Part shown: positions 45,320 through 54,175 of the stretch, piece after piece
How positions within the stretch are numbered: position 1 is the first letter of the stretch
Layout: every line of letters begins with the position of its first letter
Source: Erysipelothrix urinaevulpis
GTDB lineage: Bacteria > Bacillota_I > Bacilli_A > Erysipelotrichales > Erysipelotrichaceae
Length of the DNA stretch: 64,000 bases
Assembly: GCF_009828835.1 (NCBI RefSeq)
Contig: NZ_WTTB01000003.1
Location: 124,001 to 188,000 of the forward strand
Direction: 5' to 3'
The notes under the pieces: model-generated
The model's input: only the letters and a program-made list of their open reading frames with translations
What the model was told of the DNA's origin: nothing
Database searches by the model: none
Made by a program: the position numbers and the translations under genes

Positions 45320-45845
45320 GTTTTAATCCTCCCTGTGCTAAAATTTGCTTAAATTTATTTTTAATACTTGTATCATAAACATCATTATTTACTCGTATTT
45401 TTAATCCACCAATTAACGATGGATCTTCTTTGTATTGAACATCTAGTATTCCTTTATAGTGTTTAGAAACATTCGTAACAATCTCGTCAATTTCTGTTTT
45501 TGATAATGCGGAAGCACTCTCAACATTTACACCATAAATCAACTCATGATCAATCAGTAAATCCCGATATTCTGCGACAATTCGATCGAAAGCATAGATT
45601 AAAGATGCTTCCTGAATAATTCTTAAAAAATTGATAACTTCAGGGCTAAATACTTTATTTAGACTCTCCCAAAAATTATCGAACACTCGATAATCAGAAA
45701 CTGATTTACTTAAAATATTATGGACTTCTAGATCGTCCAACACTGCTGAAAAATCTTTAAGTTCTTCATAATATTTCATTTCAAGTTTTTTTTCTAGTGC
45801 AAGCTCAAAGAGCGCTAGGGTATAGGTCTCAATGCTTATAATCAT
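45312..45845 (-). CDS. atpH: ATP synthase delta subunit
   Basis: A 177-residue delta (OSCP) subunit linking the stator b to alpha. The C-terminal signature [25 protein letters not shown] is clear; the N-terminus begins [17 protein letters not shown]. It overlaps the b gene by 17 bases. Divergent in the middle, as is common for this subunit. Confidence 0.93.
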   Translation of the reverse strand: MIISIETYTLALFELALEKKLEMKYYEELKDFSAVLDDLEVHNILSKSVSDYRVFDNFWESLNKVFSPEVINFLRIIQEASLIYAFDRIVAEYRDLLIDHELIYGVNVESASALSKTEIDEIVTNVSKHYKGILDVQYKEDPSLIGGLKIRVNNDVYDTSIKNKFKQILAQGGLKHE

Positions 45846-46341
45846 GAGAATCCATTTCCTTTTCTAGCGCCTTAACCATTTGTGCTTGGTCAATTTGAAT
45901 GTCTTCCAACACCTTACGGTTAACTTCGACGGCTGCCTCTAGAACATACTGCTGTGCCTCATTGAACAATGCTTCTCGTTCTTCTTGATAATCTTGTTCT
46001 AATTGAGCTTCTCGACGATCAATTTCAACTTGAGCAGACGCGATGATTTCTTTTTTACGTGCCTGAGCATCGTGAATCATATCTGCTTCAATCGTCTTGA
46101 TTCTTTCCATAGCTTCCTGGTATTCATCCAATGCCTTCACACTTGTTTGTTCAGCATTAATGCGAAGCGCTTGTGCTTCTGTTACCTCAGACTCTATTAA
46201 ATCAGCTCGTTTTTCTAAATAATCTTGGACTGGCTCATTCAAATATTTTCGATACATCAAAAATATAACACCAGTCGCTAGAAGTTGGACAATCATTGTT
46301 ACGATATTAGGAAACAGCAAATTTGCTATATCAATATCCAT
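45829..46341 (-). CDS. atpF: ATP synthase b subunit
   Basis: A 170-residue stator subunit with one N-terminal membrane helix (VTMIVQLLATGVIFLMYRKYL) followed by a long charged helix (LEKRADLIESEVTEAQ, KKEIIASAQVEIDRREAQLEQDYQ) that dimerises. It lies between the c and delta genes, as usual. Confidence 0.94.
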   Translation of the reverse strand: MDIDIANLLFPNIVTMIVQLLATGVIFLMYRKYLNEPVQDYLEKRADLIESEVTEAQALRINAEQTSVKALDEYQEAMERIKTIEADMIHDAQARKKEIIASAQVEIDRREAQLEQDYQEEREALFNEAQQYVLEAAVEVNRKVLEDIQIDQAQMVKALEKEMDSHDYKH

Positions 46342-46353
46342 ATTGTCCTCCTA

Positions 46354-46593
46354 TTAGAATACAAAGATTAATAATAAACCAATTAACATACCATAAATAG
46401 CAGCTGTTTCAGCAATACCCGCACCAAGAATTAACATTGCACGAATTTTACTTTCTGCTTCTGGGTTTTTTCCGACTGCCTCAACTGCTTTAGCTGCTGC
46501 ATACCCTTGTCCTATTGTTGAAAAAATACCTGTCATTGTTGCTAACGCTGCACCAATTGCAACTAAACCTTTTCCTACACTTACTGAATCCAT
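46354..46593 (-). CDS. atpE: ATP synthase c subunit, possible Na+-type ring
   Basis: A 79-residue hairpin of two membrane helices. The ion-carrying Glu62 is in GAGIAETAAIYG. Relative to the Na+ c subunits of Ilyobacter and Propionigenium, the spacing of Gln (Q29, in GQGYAA), Glu (E62), Ser/Thr (T63) and Tyr (Y67) is kept, while the second Thr is Ala64. H+-type Bacillus rings lack this Gln and hydroxyl residue. The pattern suggests Na+ binding is possible, not proven. The loop KNPEAESKIR is canonical. Confidence 0.95.
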   Translation of the reverse strand: MDSVSVGKGLVAIGAALATMTGIFSTIGQGYAAAKAVEAVGKNPEAESKIRAMLILGAGIAETAAIYGMLIGLLLIFVF

Positions 46594-46608
46594 AATTTAA
46601 TTTCCTCC

Positions 46609-47283
46609 TTATTCTGAATACTCGACTGCAATCATAATTGATGTCAGTGAGATAAATATAAATGCCTGCAAAAATGCAGAGAACATATCAAAGTACAAAT
46701 GTAAAACTGGGGCGACAATAACCCCTATTGGGTTAAGACCACCTATCACTGGAACGAAACTACTTAACCAAGCTGTGAAACTATAAAGTAAGGTCATAAT
46801 AACTGTTCCTGACAAAATATTTCCAAACAACCTAAGTGACAAACTAATTAAGGGAGCAATTGTCCCAAAAACGTTAGGAATAACAAATGGGAAGAAAGGC
46901 TCAAAGAATCCTTTGAAATATCCACCCCAACCATTTTCCTGAACTTTAGCCATTTGAATCAAGATCCAAGTTATAAACGCCAAAGTTAGGGTAACACTAA
47001 AGTTACTTGTTGGCGCACTTAGTCCTAATAAACCTGACATATTGAAGACAAGAATCATAATAAAGACAGTCCCTATATAAGCTGACATTCTTTTACCATG
47101 TTTTTCGCCCATATTTTCAATCGTCAGTTTAGACAATGTTTGCACATATAATACCGCCAACAACGCTAAACCTTTGGGTTTGCTTTTTGGATCAAGTCCT
47201 TTAAGTTTCGTACCAACAATATAAAACAAAGCACCTAGGAATACTGTTAGGATTAGTATTGAAATTTGTTCACTTTGAAACAT
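46609..47283 (-). CDS. atpB: ATP synthase a subunit
   Basis: A 224-residue membrane subunit with about five helices. The essential Arg is in LISLSLRLFGNILSGTVIM, and the last helix carries VAPVLHLYFDMFSAFLQAFIFISLTSIMI. It forms the ion half-channels against the c ring. It overlaps the upstream AtpI-like gene by 14 bases. Confidence 0.95.
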   Translation of the reverse strand: MFQSEQISILILTVFLGALFYIVGTKLKGLDPKSKPKGLALLAVLYVQTLSKLTIENMGEKHGKRMSAYIGTVFIMILVFNMSGLLGLSAPTSNFSVTLTLAFITWILIQMAKVQENGWGGYFKGFFEPFFPFVIPNVFGTIAPLISLSLRLFGNILSGTVIMTLLYSFTAWLSSFVPVIGGLNPIGVIVAPVLHLYFDMFSAFLQAFIFISLTSIMIAVEYSE

Positions 47284-47620
47284 ACACCGACTCCTTCTTA
47301 AACGCTCTTCCTACAAATAAAATAAACCGATCAATAAAATAAGCTGAAACCAACACGTATGGGTTCAACACTGTTGGAAACATAAAAGCAAGAACAGGCG
47401 GGATCCATAAGATTACAAAGACAAACACAATGTAAGCTATATACTTCCCAACACTAAACGATGCTTCTGTTAAAATTATCGAATAGTATTTCTCTCTAAA
47501 ATAGGATAGTACAATTAAACTTGACCATCCTACTATCCAAGCAAGCCCATATGTATGATTCAAAATAAATAGAATCACTGCACCAATTCCTGCGATTGAA
47601 ATTCTTATTTTGTTCTCCAT
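47270..47620 (-). CDS. atpI: AtpI-like membrane protein heading the atp operon
   Basis: A 116-residue protein with three to four membrane helices (ISIAGIGAVILFILNH, YIAYIVFVFVILWIPPVLAFMFP and ISAYFIDRFILFVG-like), at the standard atpI place before the a subunit. AtpI helps c-ring assembly or ion supply in other bacteria. Sequence conservation of this family is low, so the call rests mainly on position and topology. Confidence 0.8.
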   Translation of the reverse strand: MENKIRISIAGIGAVILFILNHTYGLAWIVGWSSLIVLSYFREKYYSIILTEASFSVGKYIAYIVFVFVILWIPPVLAFMFPTVLNPYVLVSAYFIDRFILFVGRAFKKESVYVSK

Positions 47621-47688
47621 ACACTCACTCCTATTTTTAACTCATTCACCTTGATCAAATCTTTATTTCATATTGTGAATACCTTCAA

Positions 47689-47717
47689 ATCCTAACATAT
47701 CCACTGTCTTTTTTCAA
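47689..47717 (-). promoter_or_regulatory. Promoter of the atp-ktr operon
   Basis: Leftward TTGAAA (complement of 47712-47717), 17-base spacer and TAGGAT (complement of 47689-47694), giving a leader of about 60 bases before atpI. The DNA between here and the terminator of tex holds only a small CTAGAC/GTCTAG hairpin (47790-47809). Confidence 0.65.
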
Positions 47718-47855
47718 TAACATTCACTTGCGTAAAACTACAGTTCAAACGATGGTTTGTGCACTTTAACCTTGTTTCAAAGCCGATAACTAGACCGTTT
47801 CTTGTCTAGGAGTGTGAACAACGCTATTCTATGGGAATTAAAACAAACCACATCA

Positions 47856-47890
47856 CAAAAAAAAACATCCTTACCTTCGTAAGAATGTTT
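47856..47890 (-). terminator. Terminator of the folT-fhs-papain-tex operon
   Basis: Stem AACATcCTTAC / GTAAGaATGTT around a four-base loop, with a run of eight or more Ts on the leftward strand just after the tex stop. Confidence 0.88.
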
Positions 47891-47898
47891 GAGTTTCC

Positions 47899-50052
47899 TT
47901 ATTGTTTTTGTTGTAACATTGTTAATTGAATTCTTCCACGTTGAACATCAACATCTTTAATCCAAACCTTAACAACATCACCCACAGCAACAACATCCGA
48001 AGGATGTTTAATAAAGCGACTTGCTAATTGAGAAATGTGAACGAGGCCATCTTCACCGACTCCAATATCAACAAAGGCACCAAAATCAACCACATTTCGG
48101 ACAGTTCCCGTTAATTCCATTCCTTGTTTTAAATCTTCTATACTCAGAACATCTTGTCGTAAGACAGGCCCATCCATCGACTCACGAATGTCTCGTCCAG
48201 GAGCAATTAATGCTTCGACAATATCTTTTAATGTTTCGTATCCGATTTCATGAGCTTCTGCATAATCTTTTACTGAAACATTCTCTAACTTTTCTGCAAT
48301 CAGCGCTGTTCCTAAATCCGAATCTTTAAGATCGTTATCTTTCATGAATTGTTTCGCAACTGCATAACTCTCGGGGTGAATTGCTGTTTTATCTAAAATG
48401 TTTTTACCTTCAGAGACTCGCAAGAATCCGATTGCTTGTTCAAATGTCTTCGGTCCAAATCGTTTAACTTTTTTAATTTGCTTACGATCATTGAAACTGC
48501 CAATTTCTAATCGGTAGTCGACTAAATTTTGTGCTGTTTGTTTTGTCAATCCCGAAACATAGGTTAATAATTCAGCTGAAGCTGTGTTGACATCGACACC
48601 CACTTGGTTAACGACTGTTTCAACAACAAAACGCAATTGAGCATCTAAATCCTTTTGTGGGAGATCATGTTGATATTGACCCACACCCACTGATTTGGGA
48701 TCTATTTTAACAAGTTCTGCTAAAGGATCTTGAACTCGACGGGCGATTGAAATTGCTGAACGCATTTCAACCTGCAAGTCTGGAAATTCTTGACGTGCAA
48801 TCTCGCTTGCTGAATAGACCGAAGCTCCTGCTTCACTAACAATAATATAGGCAGCACTTAAACCTTGTTCACGAATTAAACTTGCGACAAAGTGTTCTGA
48901 CTCTCGGCTTGCCGTCCCATTACCAATCGCAATTAAATCAACATCATATTTTTTAATTAACTTATATAAATCTTCTTTTGCTTGTTTGGCTTTCGCATCT
49001 GAACTCGCATGTGGAAAAATTACACTTGTATTTAGTACATTTCCTTGCACATCAACAACCGCCAACTTACACCCAGTTCTAAAAGCAGGATCAAAGCCTA
49101 ATACAACTTTTTCTTTTAGTGGGGATTGGAGCAGTAAGTTTCTTAAATTCTCACTAAAGACTTCAATCGCTTGGGCTTGTGCTTTCTCACTTAACATATT
49201 TCTTAATTCACGTTCAATGGCAGGTTCAATAAATCGATGATATGCATCTTGGTATGCTGCAACAATCAATTCATTCACAGGACTTTCTGGATTATGAATT
49301 ATTTCTCGGGAAAGGTAACGTTCAATTGTTGCTTCATCACAATAGACTTTTACTTTTAGAACATCTTCTTTTTCAGCACGATTAAGAGCCAAGACTTGAT
49401 GGTCTTGAATCTTATTAATTGGAGATTTAAAGTCATAGTACATCTCATAAACTTTACGTTCATCAAGCGTTTCATCTTTCACTTCACCTAAAATTAAAGC
49501 GTTTTTAAAGGTGAAATTACGAATCCATTCCCGATACTCTGGGTTATCGCCTACAATCTCGGCAATGATTTCATGAACCCCTGCAAGAACTTGGTCTGTT
49601 GTTTCAAGTTCTTCATTTAAAAACTTTTCAGCTTCTGCTTCAAGATCTAAGTGATCCGGTTGACCATACACCAACAACGCAAGAGGTTCTAAACCTTGTT
49701 TTTTGGCTTTTCCTGCCAATGTTTGACGTTTTTGTTTGTATGGACGATACAAGTCTTCAACGCGTTGTAAGACCGTTGCTGCTTGAATTTCTTGTCTTAA
49801 ATCTTCTGTTAATTTTCCTTGTTCTTCTATATTAGCAATGACATCTTCTTTTCGTTTTTCTAAGTTTAGTAAATAGTCATGACGTTCAGCGATGTTTTGA
49901 ATTTCGACTTCATCCAAACCATTCGTTCTTTCTTTACGATAACGGGCAATAAATGGAATTGTATTTCCGTCCGCCAACAATTCAATCACCGCATCAATTT
50001 GATGACCTTTAATTGTATTTAATTCCTGTTTCAATAAATCTAATGCTTTCAT
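47899..50052 (-). CDS. tex: Tex-family S1-domain RNA-binding protein (YhgF-like)
   Basis: A 717-residue Tex protein. The N-terminal helical domain holds ADGNTIPFIARYRKERTNGLDEV; a YqgF/RNase H-like domain has LGFDPAFRTGCKLAVVD and IAIGNGTASRESE; a helix-hairpin-helix region reads VGVDVNTASAELLTYVSGLT; the C-terminal S1 domain starts at LTGTVRNVVDFGAFVDIGV. It binds nucleic acid and affects transcription and RNA handling. The start is ATG 50052, behind GGAAGG; an upstream ATG ten codons earlier has no good site. Last gene of a four-gene unit. Confidence 0.94.
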   Translation of the reverse strand: MKALDLLKQELNTIKGHQIDAVIELLADGNTIPFIARYRKERTNGLDEVEIQNIAERHDYLLNLEKRKEDVIANIEEQGKLTEDLRQEIQAATVLQRVEDLYRPYKQKRQTLAGKAKKQGLEPLALLVYGQPDHLDLEAEAEKFLNEELETTDQVLAGVHEIIAEIVGDNPEYREWIRNFTFKNALILGEVKDETLDERKVYEMYYDFKSPINKIQDHQVLALNRAEKEDVLKVKVYCDEATIERYLSREIIHNPESPVNELIVAAYQDAYHRFIEPAIERELRNMLSEKAQAQAIEVFSENLRNLLLQSPLKEKVVLGFDPAFRTGCKLAVVDVQGNVLNTSVIFPHASSDAKAKQAKEDLYKLIKKYDVDLIAIGNGTASRESEHFVASLIREQGLSAAYIIVSEAGASVYSASEIARQEFPDLQVEMRSAISIARRVQDPLAELVKIDPKSVGVGQYQHDLPQKDLDAQLRFVVETVVNQVGVDVNTASAELLTYVSGLTKQTAQNLVDYRLEIGSFNDRKQIKKVKRFGPKTFEQAIGFLRVSEGKNILDKTAIHPESYAVAKQFMKDNDLKDSDLGTALIAEKLENVSVKDYAEAHEIGYETLKDIVEALIAPGRDIRESMDGPVLRQDVLSIEDLKQGMELTGTVRNVVDFGAFVDIGVGEDGLVHISQLASRFIKHPSDVVAVGDVVKVWIKDVDVQRGRIQLTMLQQKQ

Positions 50053-50091
50053 TTGATCTTCCTTCCATAATAAAAAGCGCATTATACGCTT

Positions 50092-50619
50092 TTATAGTGT
50101 GTAGTCTCTTAATAGACCTTCATATTCTATCACAGCATCCTCTATTTCCATAAAGTGATTGGGACGAGTGAGGTATGGTGAACTTTTAAGAAGATTAATT
50201 TCTGAATCTTCCATAATCTCAGCCACAAACGAGGAACAAAAGTATTTATTTTTCCGTGGCATCGGTCGGTTTAGCATGACCCCCAATAAACCAATCAAAT
50301 TGTAATGATATTGATCTTTATGCTCAATGAACTCACGAACAGTTTGTTGAAGTTGTTGATAACTTTCCTGCTCAACCTCGAAACTTAAAACAACACAATT
50401 CGTGTTCTTAAATTTTTTAAAGGTACCATCATCCTTTTTTTCTTCAACAAAACCCGCAATAAAAGGATTATTGGCTTGACGACGTCCGAAACTATATAAG
50501 GTTTCAAGACTTGGATCAAACGCTATTGAAGCATGATTATATGGTTTACGCGTAAACAGTTTTATTGAACGCGTAAATAAACTTCCTGTGTCGCTTAGGA
50601 CAATATAAATCTTTTTCAT
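50092..50619 (-). CDS. Permuted papain-fold (YiiX/NlpC-like) hydrolase
   Basis: A 175-residue protein with the circularly permuted NlpC/P60 layout: the catalytic His comes first (KPYNHASIAFD, H29) and the Cys later (NKYFCSSFVAEIM, C128). Members include YiiX-like amidases and lipid or peptide hydrolases. There is no signal peptide, so it acts in the cytoplasm. It lies 8 bases after fhs and 40 before tex, so it shares the THF-riboswitch transcript, though the link to folate is unclear. Confidence 0.8.
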   Translation of the reverse strand: MKKIYIVLSDTGSLFTRSIKLFTRKPYNHASIAFDPSLETLYSFGRRQANNPFIAGFVEEKKDDGTFKKFKNTNCVVLSFEVEQESYQQLQQTVREFIEHKDQYHYNLIGLLGVMLNRPMPRKNKYFCSSFVAEIMEDSEINLLKSSPYLTRPNHFMEIEDAVIEYEGLLRDYTL

Positions 50620-50627
50620 TTCATCTC

Positions 50628-52253
50628 CTATTTTAGCCCGATTACCGTTCCATCATCCAGAACATCCATTCCAACTGCATTGGGTTTCTTGGGTAAACCT
50701 GGCATGGTCATCACTTTACCTAATAATACTACTACAAATCCTGCACCTTGAGATAGATAACATGATTTAACATGGATATCAAAATCTTGAGGAACATTTC
50801 TTAAGCTCGCATCATCACTGAGTGAGTATTGTGTTTTCGCAATACAAACTGGTAAGTTTTGATTTTTTATATTGCTTAACTCTTCAAGAGCTTCTTTGGA
50901 AAACTCGACACCTTTAGCACCATATATATTATGCGCAATTGTTTCGATTGTCTTTTTCAAGTCATTGGTATCTTGATAGAGCAGTCTAAATGTTGATTTT
51001 TCATTCGCAACTTCAACAACTTGTTTTGCTAAATCAAGTGAACCATCACCACCCTTTGTAAAGACATCGGCAAATGAAATGCGAACATGATTTTCTTTCG
51101 CAAAAGTTTCTAAGACAGCTTCTTCTTTATCTGTATCACTTTGAAAACGGTTTAGCGCAATGACCACTGGAACACCATACATCCCTAAATTGTAAAGATG
51201 CTTTTGTAAATGTTCTAAGCCACGATATAGCGAATCAAAATCTTCTTTGTCTAAATCTTTGAGCTTGGCTCCTCCATGATACTTCAAAGCTTTGATTGTG
51301 GCAACTAAAACTACCGCATCAGGCTGAAGGTTTGCACTTCTACATTTGATATCAAAAAACTTTTCCGCACCCAAATCAGCCCCAAACCCTGCCTCAGTAA
51401 CAACATAGTCTGCTAAATTGAGACCCATTTTTGTCGCAATGACCGAATTGCATCCATGAGCGATATTCGCGAAAGGTCCACCATGGATCAATGCCGGTCC
51501 ACCCTCACTGGTCTGGACTAAATTTGGACGAAGCGCATCTTTTAGAAGCACAGACATCGCCCCTACCGCTTGAAGATCTGAAGCCAGAACTTCTTTCCCA
51601 TCGGTCGTATAAGCAACAAGTATGTTCCCCAGTCTTGCTTTAAGATCAGACATGTTTTCTGCTAGACACAGGATTGCCATAATTTCAGACGCGACGGTAA
51701 TATCAAATTTTGATGTTCTATTCTTCAAGTCAATACGACGTAAGGCACGATCATTCATATCCATCACCCTGTTCCACTGAACTCTGCTTGGATCAATCGA
51801 TAATTCATTGCCATGAAAAATATGATTATCCACCATCGCCGCTAGTAAGTTATGCGCTGAGGTAATGGCGTGAAAATCTCCTGTAAAGTGCATATTGATG
51901 TCAACCATAGGATGAACTTGGGCATATCCGCCACCTGTCGCGCCACCCTTCATACCAAAACAAGGTCCAAGAGATGGTTCTCTTAAGGCTGAAATTGCGT
52001 TAACCCCAATTTTATTAAGCGCCATCGATAAACCAATATTCATGGTTGTTTTCCCCTCACCTGCCGGAGTTGGGTTAATTGAGGTCATTAAAATAAGTTT
52101 TCCATCTTGTTTTCCTTCAAGCAAATCTAAATCTAACTTTGCTTTATAAGGTCCGTACAATTCAAGTTTATCTTCATCAAGTCCTAATTTATGAGCAACC
52201 TCATTAATTGCTTGTAAATTCATTAATTGATCTAACTCTACATCACTTTTCAT
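50628..52253 (-). CDS. fhs: Formate-tetrahydrofolate ligase
   Basis: A 541-residue 10-formyl-THF synthetase. The ATP loop TPAGEGKTTMNIGLSMALNKIG, the stretch REPSLGPCFGMKGGATGGGYAQV and the downstream HFTGDFHAITSAHNLL are diagnostic. It makes 10-formyl-THF from formate, THF and ATP for purine and fMet synthesis. The ATG overlaps the folT stop by four bases, so folate uptake and use are coupled behind the THF riboswitch. Confidence 0.97.
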   Translation of the reverse strand: MKSDVELDQLMNLQAINEVAHKLGLDEDKLELYGPYKAKLDLDLLEGKQDGKLILMTSINPTPAGEGKTTMNIGLSMALNKIGVNAISALREPSLGPCFGMKGGATGGGYAQVHPMVDINMHFTGDFHAITSAHNLLAAMVDNHIFHGNELSIDPSRVQWNRVMDMNDRALRRIDLKNRTSKFDITVASEIMAILCLAENMSDLKARLGNILVAYTTDGKEVLASDLQAVGAMSVLLKDALRPNLVQTSEGGPALIHGGPFANIAHGCNSVIATKMGLNLADYVVTEAGFGADLGAEKFFDIKCRSANLQPDAVVLVATIKALKYHGGAKLKDLDKEDFDSLYRGLEHLQKHLYNLGMYGVPVVIALNRFQSDTDKEEAVLETFAKENHVRISFADVFTKGGDGSLDLAKQVVEVANEKSTFRLLYQDTNDLKKTIETIAHNIYGAKGVEFSKEALEELSNIKNQNLPVCIAKTQYSLSDDASLRNVPQDFDIHVKSCYLSQGAGFVVVLLGKVMTMPGLPKKPNAVGMDVLDDGTVIGLK

Positions 52254-52756
52254 TGCGTCATCCCTTTCATTTGATTCCCAATTTTGGGTAATAAATATAA
52301 GTTAACTGCGATCTGTAACGGTATCATAACCACTTCTTTAAACACACGAACTTTAATCAGTGCCCAAAATGGTTGTTGTTGTAAAATGCTAAGCCAGTAG
52401 GTATTCATTCCTAAATGTAAGACAAGCGATTTAATCAGGACTACAATGATAATCCACTTTCTTAAATCGTTCCCCTCTTTTTTATGAAAGAGTCCATACA
52501 ATAACCCTACACAACCCGCTGTAAAGGTAAACCCCCAAAAATAAGGTCCACTTGGCCACAAGATTGACCGAATTAAATCGGCACTCACAGCAACAATCGC
52601 AGTGAATAGTGAACCATGCAGCAAGCCTGATACCCCTAAAACAACAAAAGAGAAACTAATCCGAGCAATCGGGGTTGTTACTCCTATGAATTTCGTTACC
52701 ACTATGTTTAAGACAATGTACATGGATAAATGCGATAAATATTTAGTTGACTTCAT
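52250..52756 (-). CDS. folT: ECF transporter S component for folate
   Basis: A 168-residue membrane protein with five to six helices and the FolT features TPIARISFSFVVLGVSGLLHG, AVSADLIRSILWPSG and YFWGFTFTAG. It binds folate and works with the shared ECF energising module, which is encoded elsewhere. The start ATG follows GAGGG inside a leader hairpin. The THF riboswitch directly upstream supports the assignment strongly. Confidence 0.93.
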   Translation of the reverse strand: MKSTKYLSHLSMYIVLNIVVTKFIGVTTPIARISFSFVVLGVSGLLHGSLFTAIVAVSADLIRSILWPSGPYFWGFTFTAGCVGLLYGLFHKKEGNDLRKWIIIVVLIKSLVLHLGMNTYWLSILQQQPFWALIKVRVFKEVVMIPLQIAVNLYLLPKIGNQMKGMTQ

Positions 52757-52764
52757 GTCAATCC

Positions 52765-52796
52765 CTCTTTTCTATTATTCAAGCAATAGAAAAAAG
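52765..52796 (-). promoter_or_regulatory. Ribosome-site hairpin of folT (expression platform)
   Basis: On the leftward strand CTTTTTTCTATT pairs with AATAGAAAAGAG (one G-U pair) around an eight-base loop. The 3' arm contains the GAG of the GAGGG ribosome site. No T-tract follows, so control is probably translational. Confidence 0.7.
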
Positions 52797-52800
52797 CACT

Positions 52801-52888
52801 GCAACGGAGGCAATAACACATCGCGCATTTGCTTCGTCACACAGCAACTTCCCATCTGCATGCACTTAACGCGTGTTATCTACTTTGC
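52801..52888 (-). ncRNA. Tetrahydrofolate riboswitch (THF-I, folT leader)
   Basis: On the leftward strand the leader reads GTAGATAACACGCGTTAAGTG, followed by ATGGGAAGTTGCTGTGTGACG, AAGCAAATGCGCGATGTG and TTATTGCCTCCG, closed by GCAA/TTGC. These are the conserved blocks of the class I THF riboswitch, with the long-range CGCGUUAAGUG and GAUGGG elements. A promoter TTGCTT-17-TATCCT (complement of 52926-52931 and 52903-52908) starts the RNA just ahead of it. It should lower FolT and Fhs synthesis when THF is plentiful. Confidence 0.92.
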
Positions 52889-52935
52889 TTGAACATGTAT
52901 AAAGGATAACAATATTCACCTTAATAAGCAATGAA

Positions 52936-53721
52936 TTATCTGTCACCTTTATCCAAAAATTGAATTAATTTCGATTTTTGAGTTATCGGTTTATCCTCAT
53001 CTCTAAAAACGAAATTAATACAATATCCTGCATATATAACCCAAGAAATAAACCAACCAGAAATTAAAAGAATCATAAACGACGCTAAAGGTCCATAAAT
53101 TGTTTGATAATTAGAGTATTCATTAATGTAGAAAAAGAAAATTCTTCCAAAGACAGCAATCGCTACCGATGAAAACACCGCGCCATACCAGACATCCTTA
53201 AACCCTGTATATTTGAACGATAACAAACGATAAAAAAGTAAAAAGAATATAAATAAAATCCAAGGAATAGAAAAGCGATTAATAAATGGAAAAAATCCAA
53301 TCACAAACGCTACAAGACCAACCCCAATAATAATAAAGACGAAGTAAATGATTGCTAAAATGCGTAAAAAGAAGTGACGTGTTTCAACCCCATCGTGTTC
53401 TGAACTTAAGAGCAAAAACGAATATACACTTTTTGACGCTAACCAAACACTTGCTCCCAACAGTGACACAATCAGCCACAGATTGCTCATATCACTTGCC
53501 GTTAAATACTCCACAAACGGAATCACAAGATCAGCTGGCACAAATCGTTGAAGAAAATCCATCAATTGGTCAACATTATAAACATAACGTCCCACAAAAA
53601 CGACGGCAATAATAATAAAGGGAGCAATCCCAGCAATAATTGAGTAAGCAAACGCATAGGTAAAAAGCGTCCCCTCATTTGACGTCATCATTTCCAAAAT
53701 TTTAATTAATTTGTCTTTCAT
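52936..53721 (-). CDS. YihY/BrkB-family inner membrane protein
   Basis: A 261-residue protein with about six membrane helices. Family features: EGTLFTYAFAYSIIAGIAPFIII near the N-terminus, ADLVIPFVEYL, GASVWLASKSVYSFL, and the C-terminal YGPLASFMILLISGWFISWVIYAGYCIN. Once mis-named RNase BN. Function unsettled; some members are linked to transport. Single gene; the promoter of folT lies in and after its 3' end. Confidence 0.9.
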   Translation of the reverse strand: MKDKLIKILEMMTSNEGTLFTYAFAYSIIAGIAPFIIIAVVFVGRYVYNVDQLMDFLQRFVPADLVIPFVEYLTASDMSNLWLIVSLLGASVWLASKSVYSFLLLSSEHDGVETRHFFLRILAIIYFVFIIIGVGLVAFVIGFFPFINRFSIPWILFIFFLLFYRLLSFKYTGFKDVWYGAVFSSVAIAVFGRIFFFYINEYSNYQTIYGPLASFMILLISGWFISWVIYAGYCINFVFRDEDKPITQKSKLIQFLDKGDR

Positions 53722-53794
53722 ATCGGTACCTCTTCCTATCTAATGTACCAAAAACCATTGGTTCTTTCCACTATCGCTTATTCCCACAAATTAA

Positions 53795-53817
53795 AAGACC
53801 AAGTTTAGCTTGGTCTT
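53795..53817 (-). terminator. Terminator behind the truncated glutaredoxin copy
   Basis: AAGACCAAG / CTTGGTCTT stem. It closely resembles the hairpin at 54109-54129 and probably is the original terminator of the glutaredoxin-like gene, now 1.26 kb away from the intact copy. Confidence 0.75.
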
Positions 53818-53821
53818 AAAG

Positions 53822-54055
53822 ATCGTATCCTTATTATATCTCATTTCTTTTTAATTTGGAAGATTACTCATTTTGGTGTTTTTTTAAGAATTCCACAACG
53901 TTTTCTGCAGATGTATCCCTCAAAACATCATCACCTGCAATTAAAACAGGTGTTGACATAATACGATGTTTTCGTACAAGTGTTATAAACTCTTTTTCAT
54001 TCTTTTGTCGGTGGATAACCTCAATAGAATCCTTATATTCATTGCCAAAACCCTT
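53822..54055. repeat. 234-bp direct repeat, left copy
   Basis: Aligns without gaps to 55083-55316 with 13 differences (about 94% identity by hand count). It covers the last 64 codons of a glutaredoxin-like gene and about 40 bases after its stop. Confidence 0.9.
53864..54055 (-). pseudogene. 5'-truncated copy of the glutaredoxin-like gene
   Basis: The frame is open for the last 63 or so residues (KGFGNEYKDSIEVIHRQKNE to KKHQNE and stop) and lacks the first 22 codons, including the CxxC site. In-frame TAA codons stand directly upstream, so it cannot be made. Most differences from the intact copy are silent or mild (K to Q, V to I, N to D), so it diverged while still selected, probably in another strain. 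Confidence 0.88.
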
Positions 54056-54103
54056 TTAAAGTTAATTTAATAGATTATAAATTAATTACCACGGTCGCTA
54101 AAA

Positions 54104-54129
54104 GCAAAAAACCAAGATAAACTTGGTTT
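54104..54129 (-). terminator. Terminator of the Abi-like gene
   Basis: AAACCAAG / CTTGGTTT stem followed by five to six Ts on the leftward strand, 47 bases after the Abi stop codon. Confidence 0.78.
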
Positions 54130-54175
54130 GCGCTGTTCGTTACTTGAACTTTTTACATATATAGTATAACTAATT

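Noticed and set aside
47718-47855. Possible structured leader of the atp operon with the CTAGAC/GTCTAG hairpin
   Set aside because: The best promoter (47689-47717) lies downstream of it, so it would not be in the atp transcript; no known RNA class recognised.
53856-54059. Rightward frame of 67 residues
   Set aside because: It is antisense to the truncated glutaredoxin-like copy, which explains the open frame.
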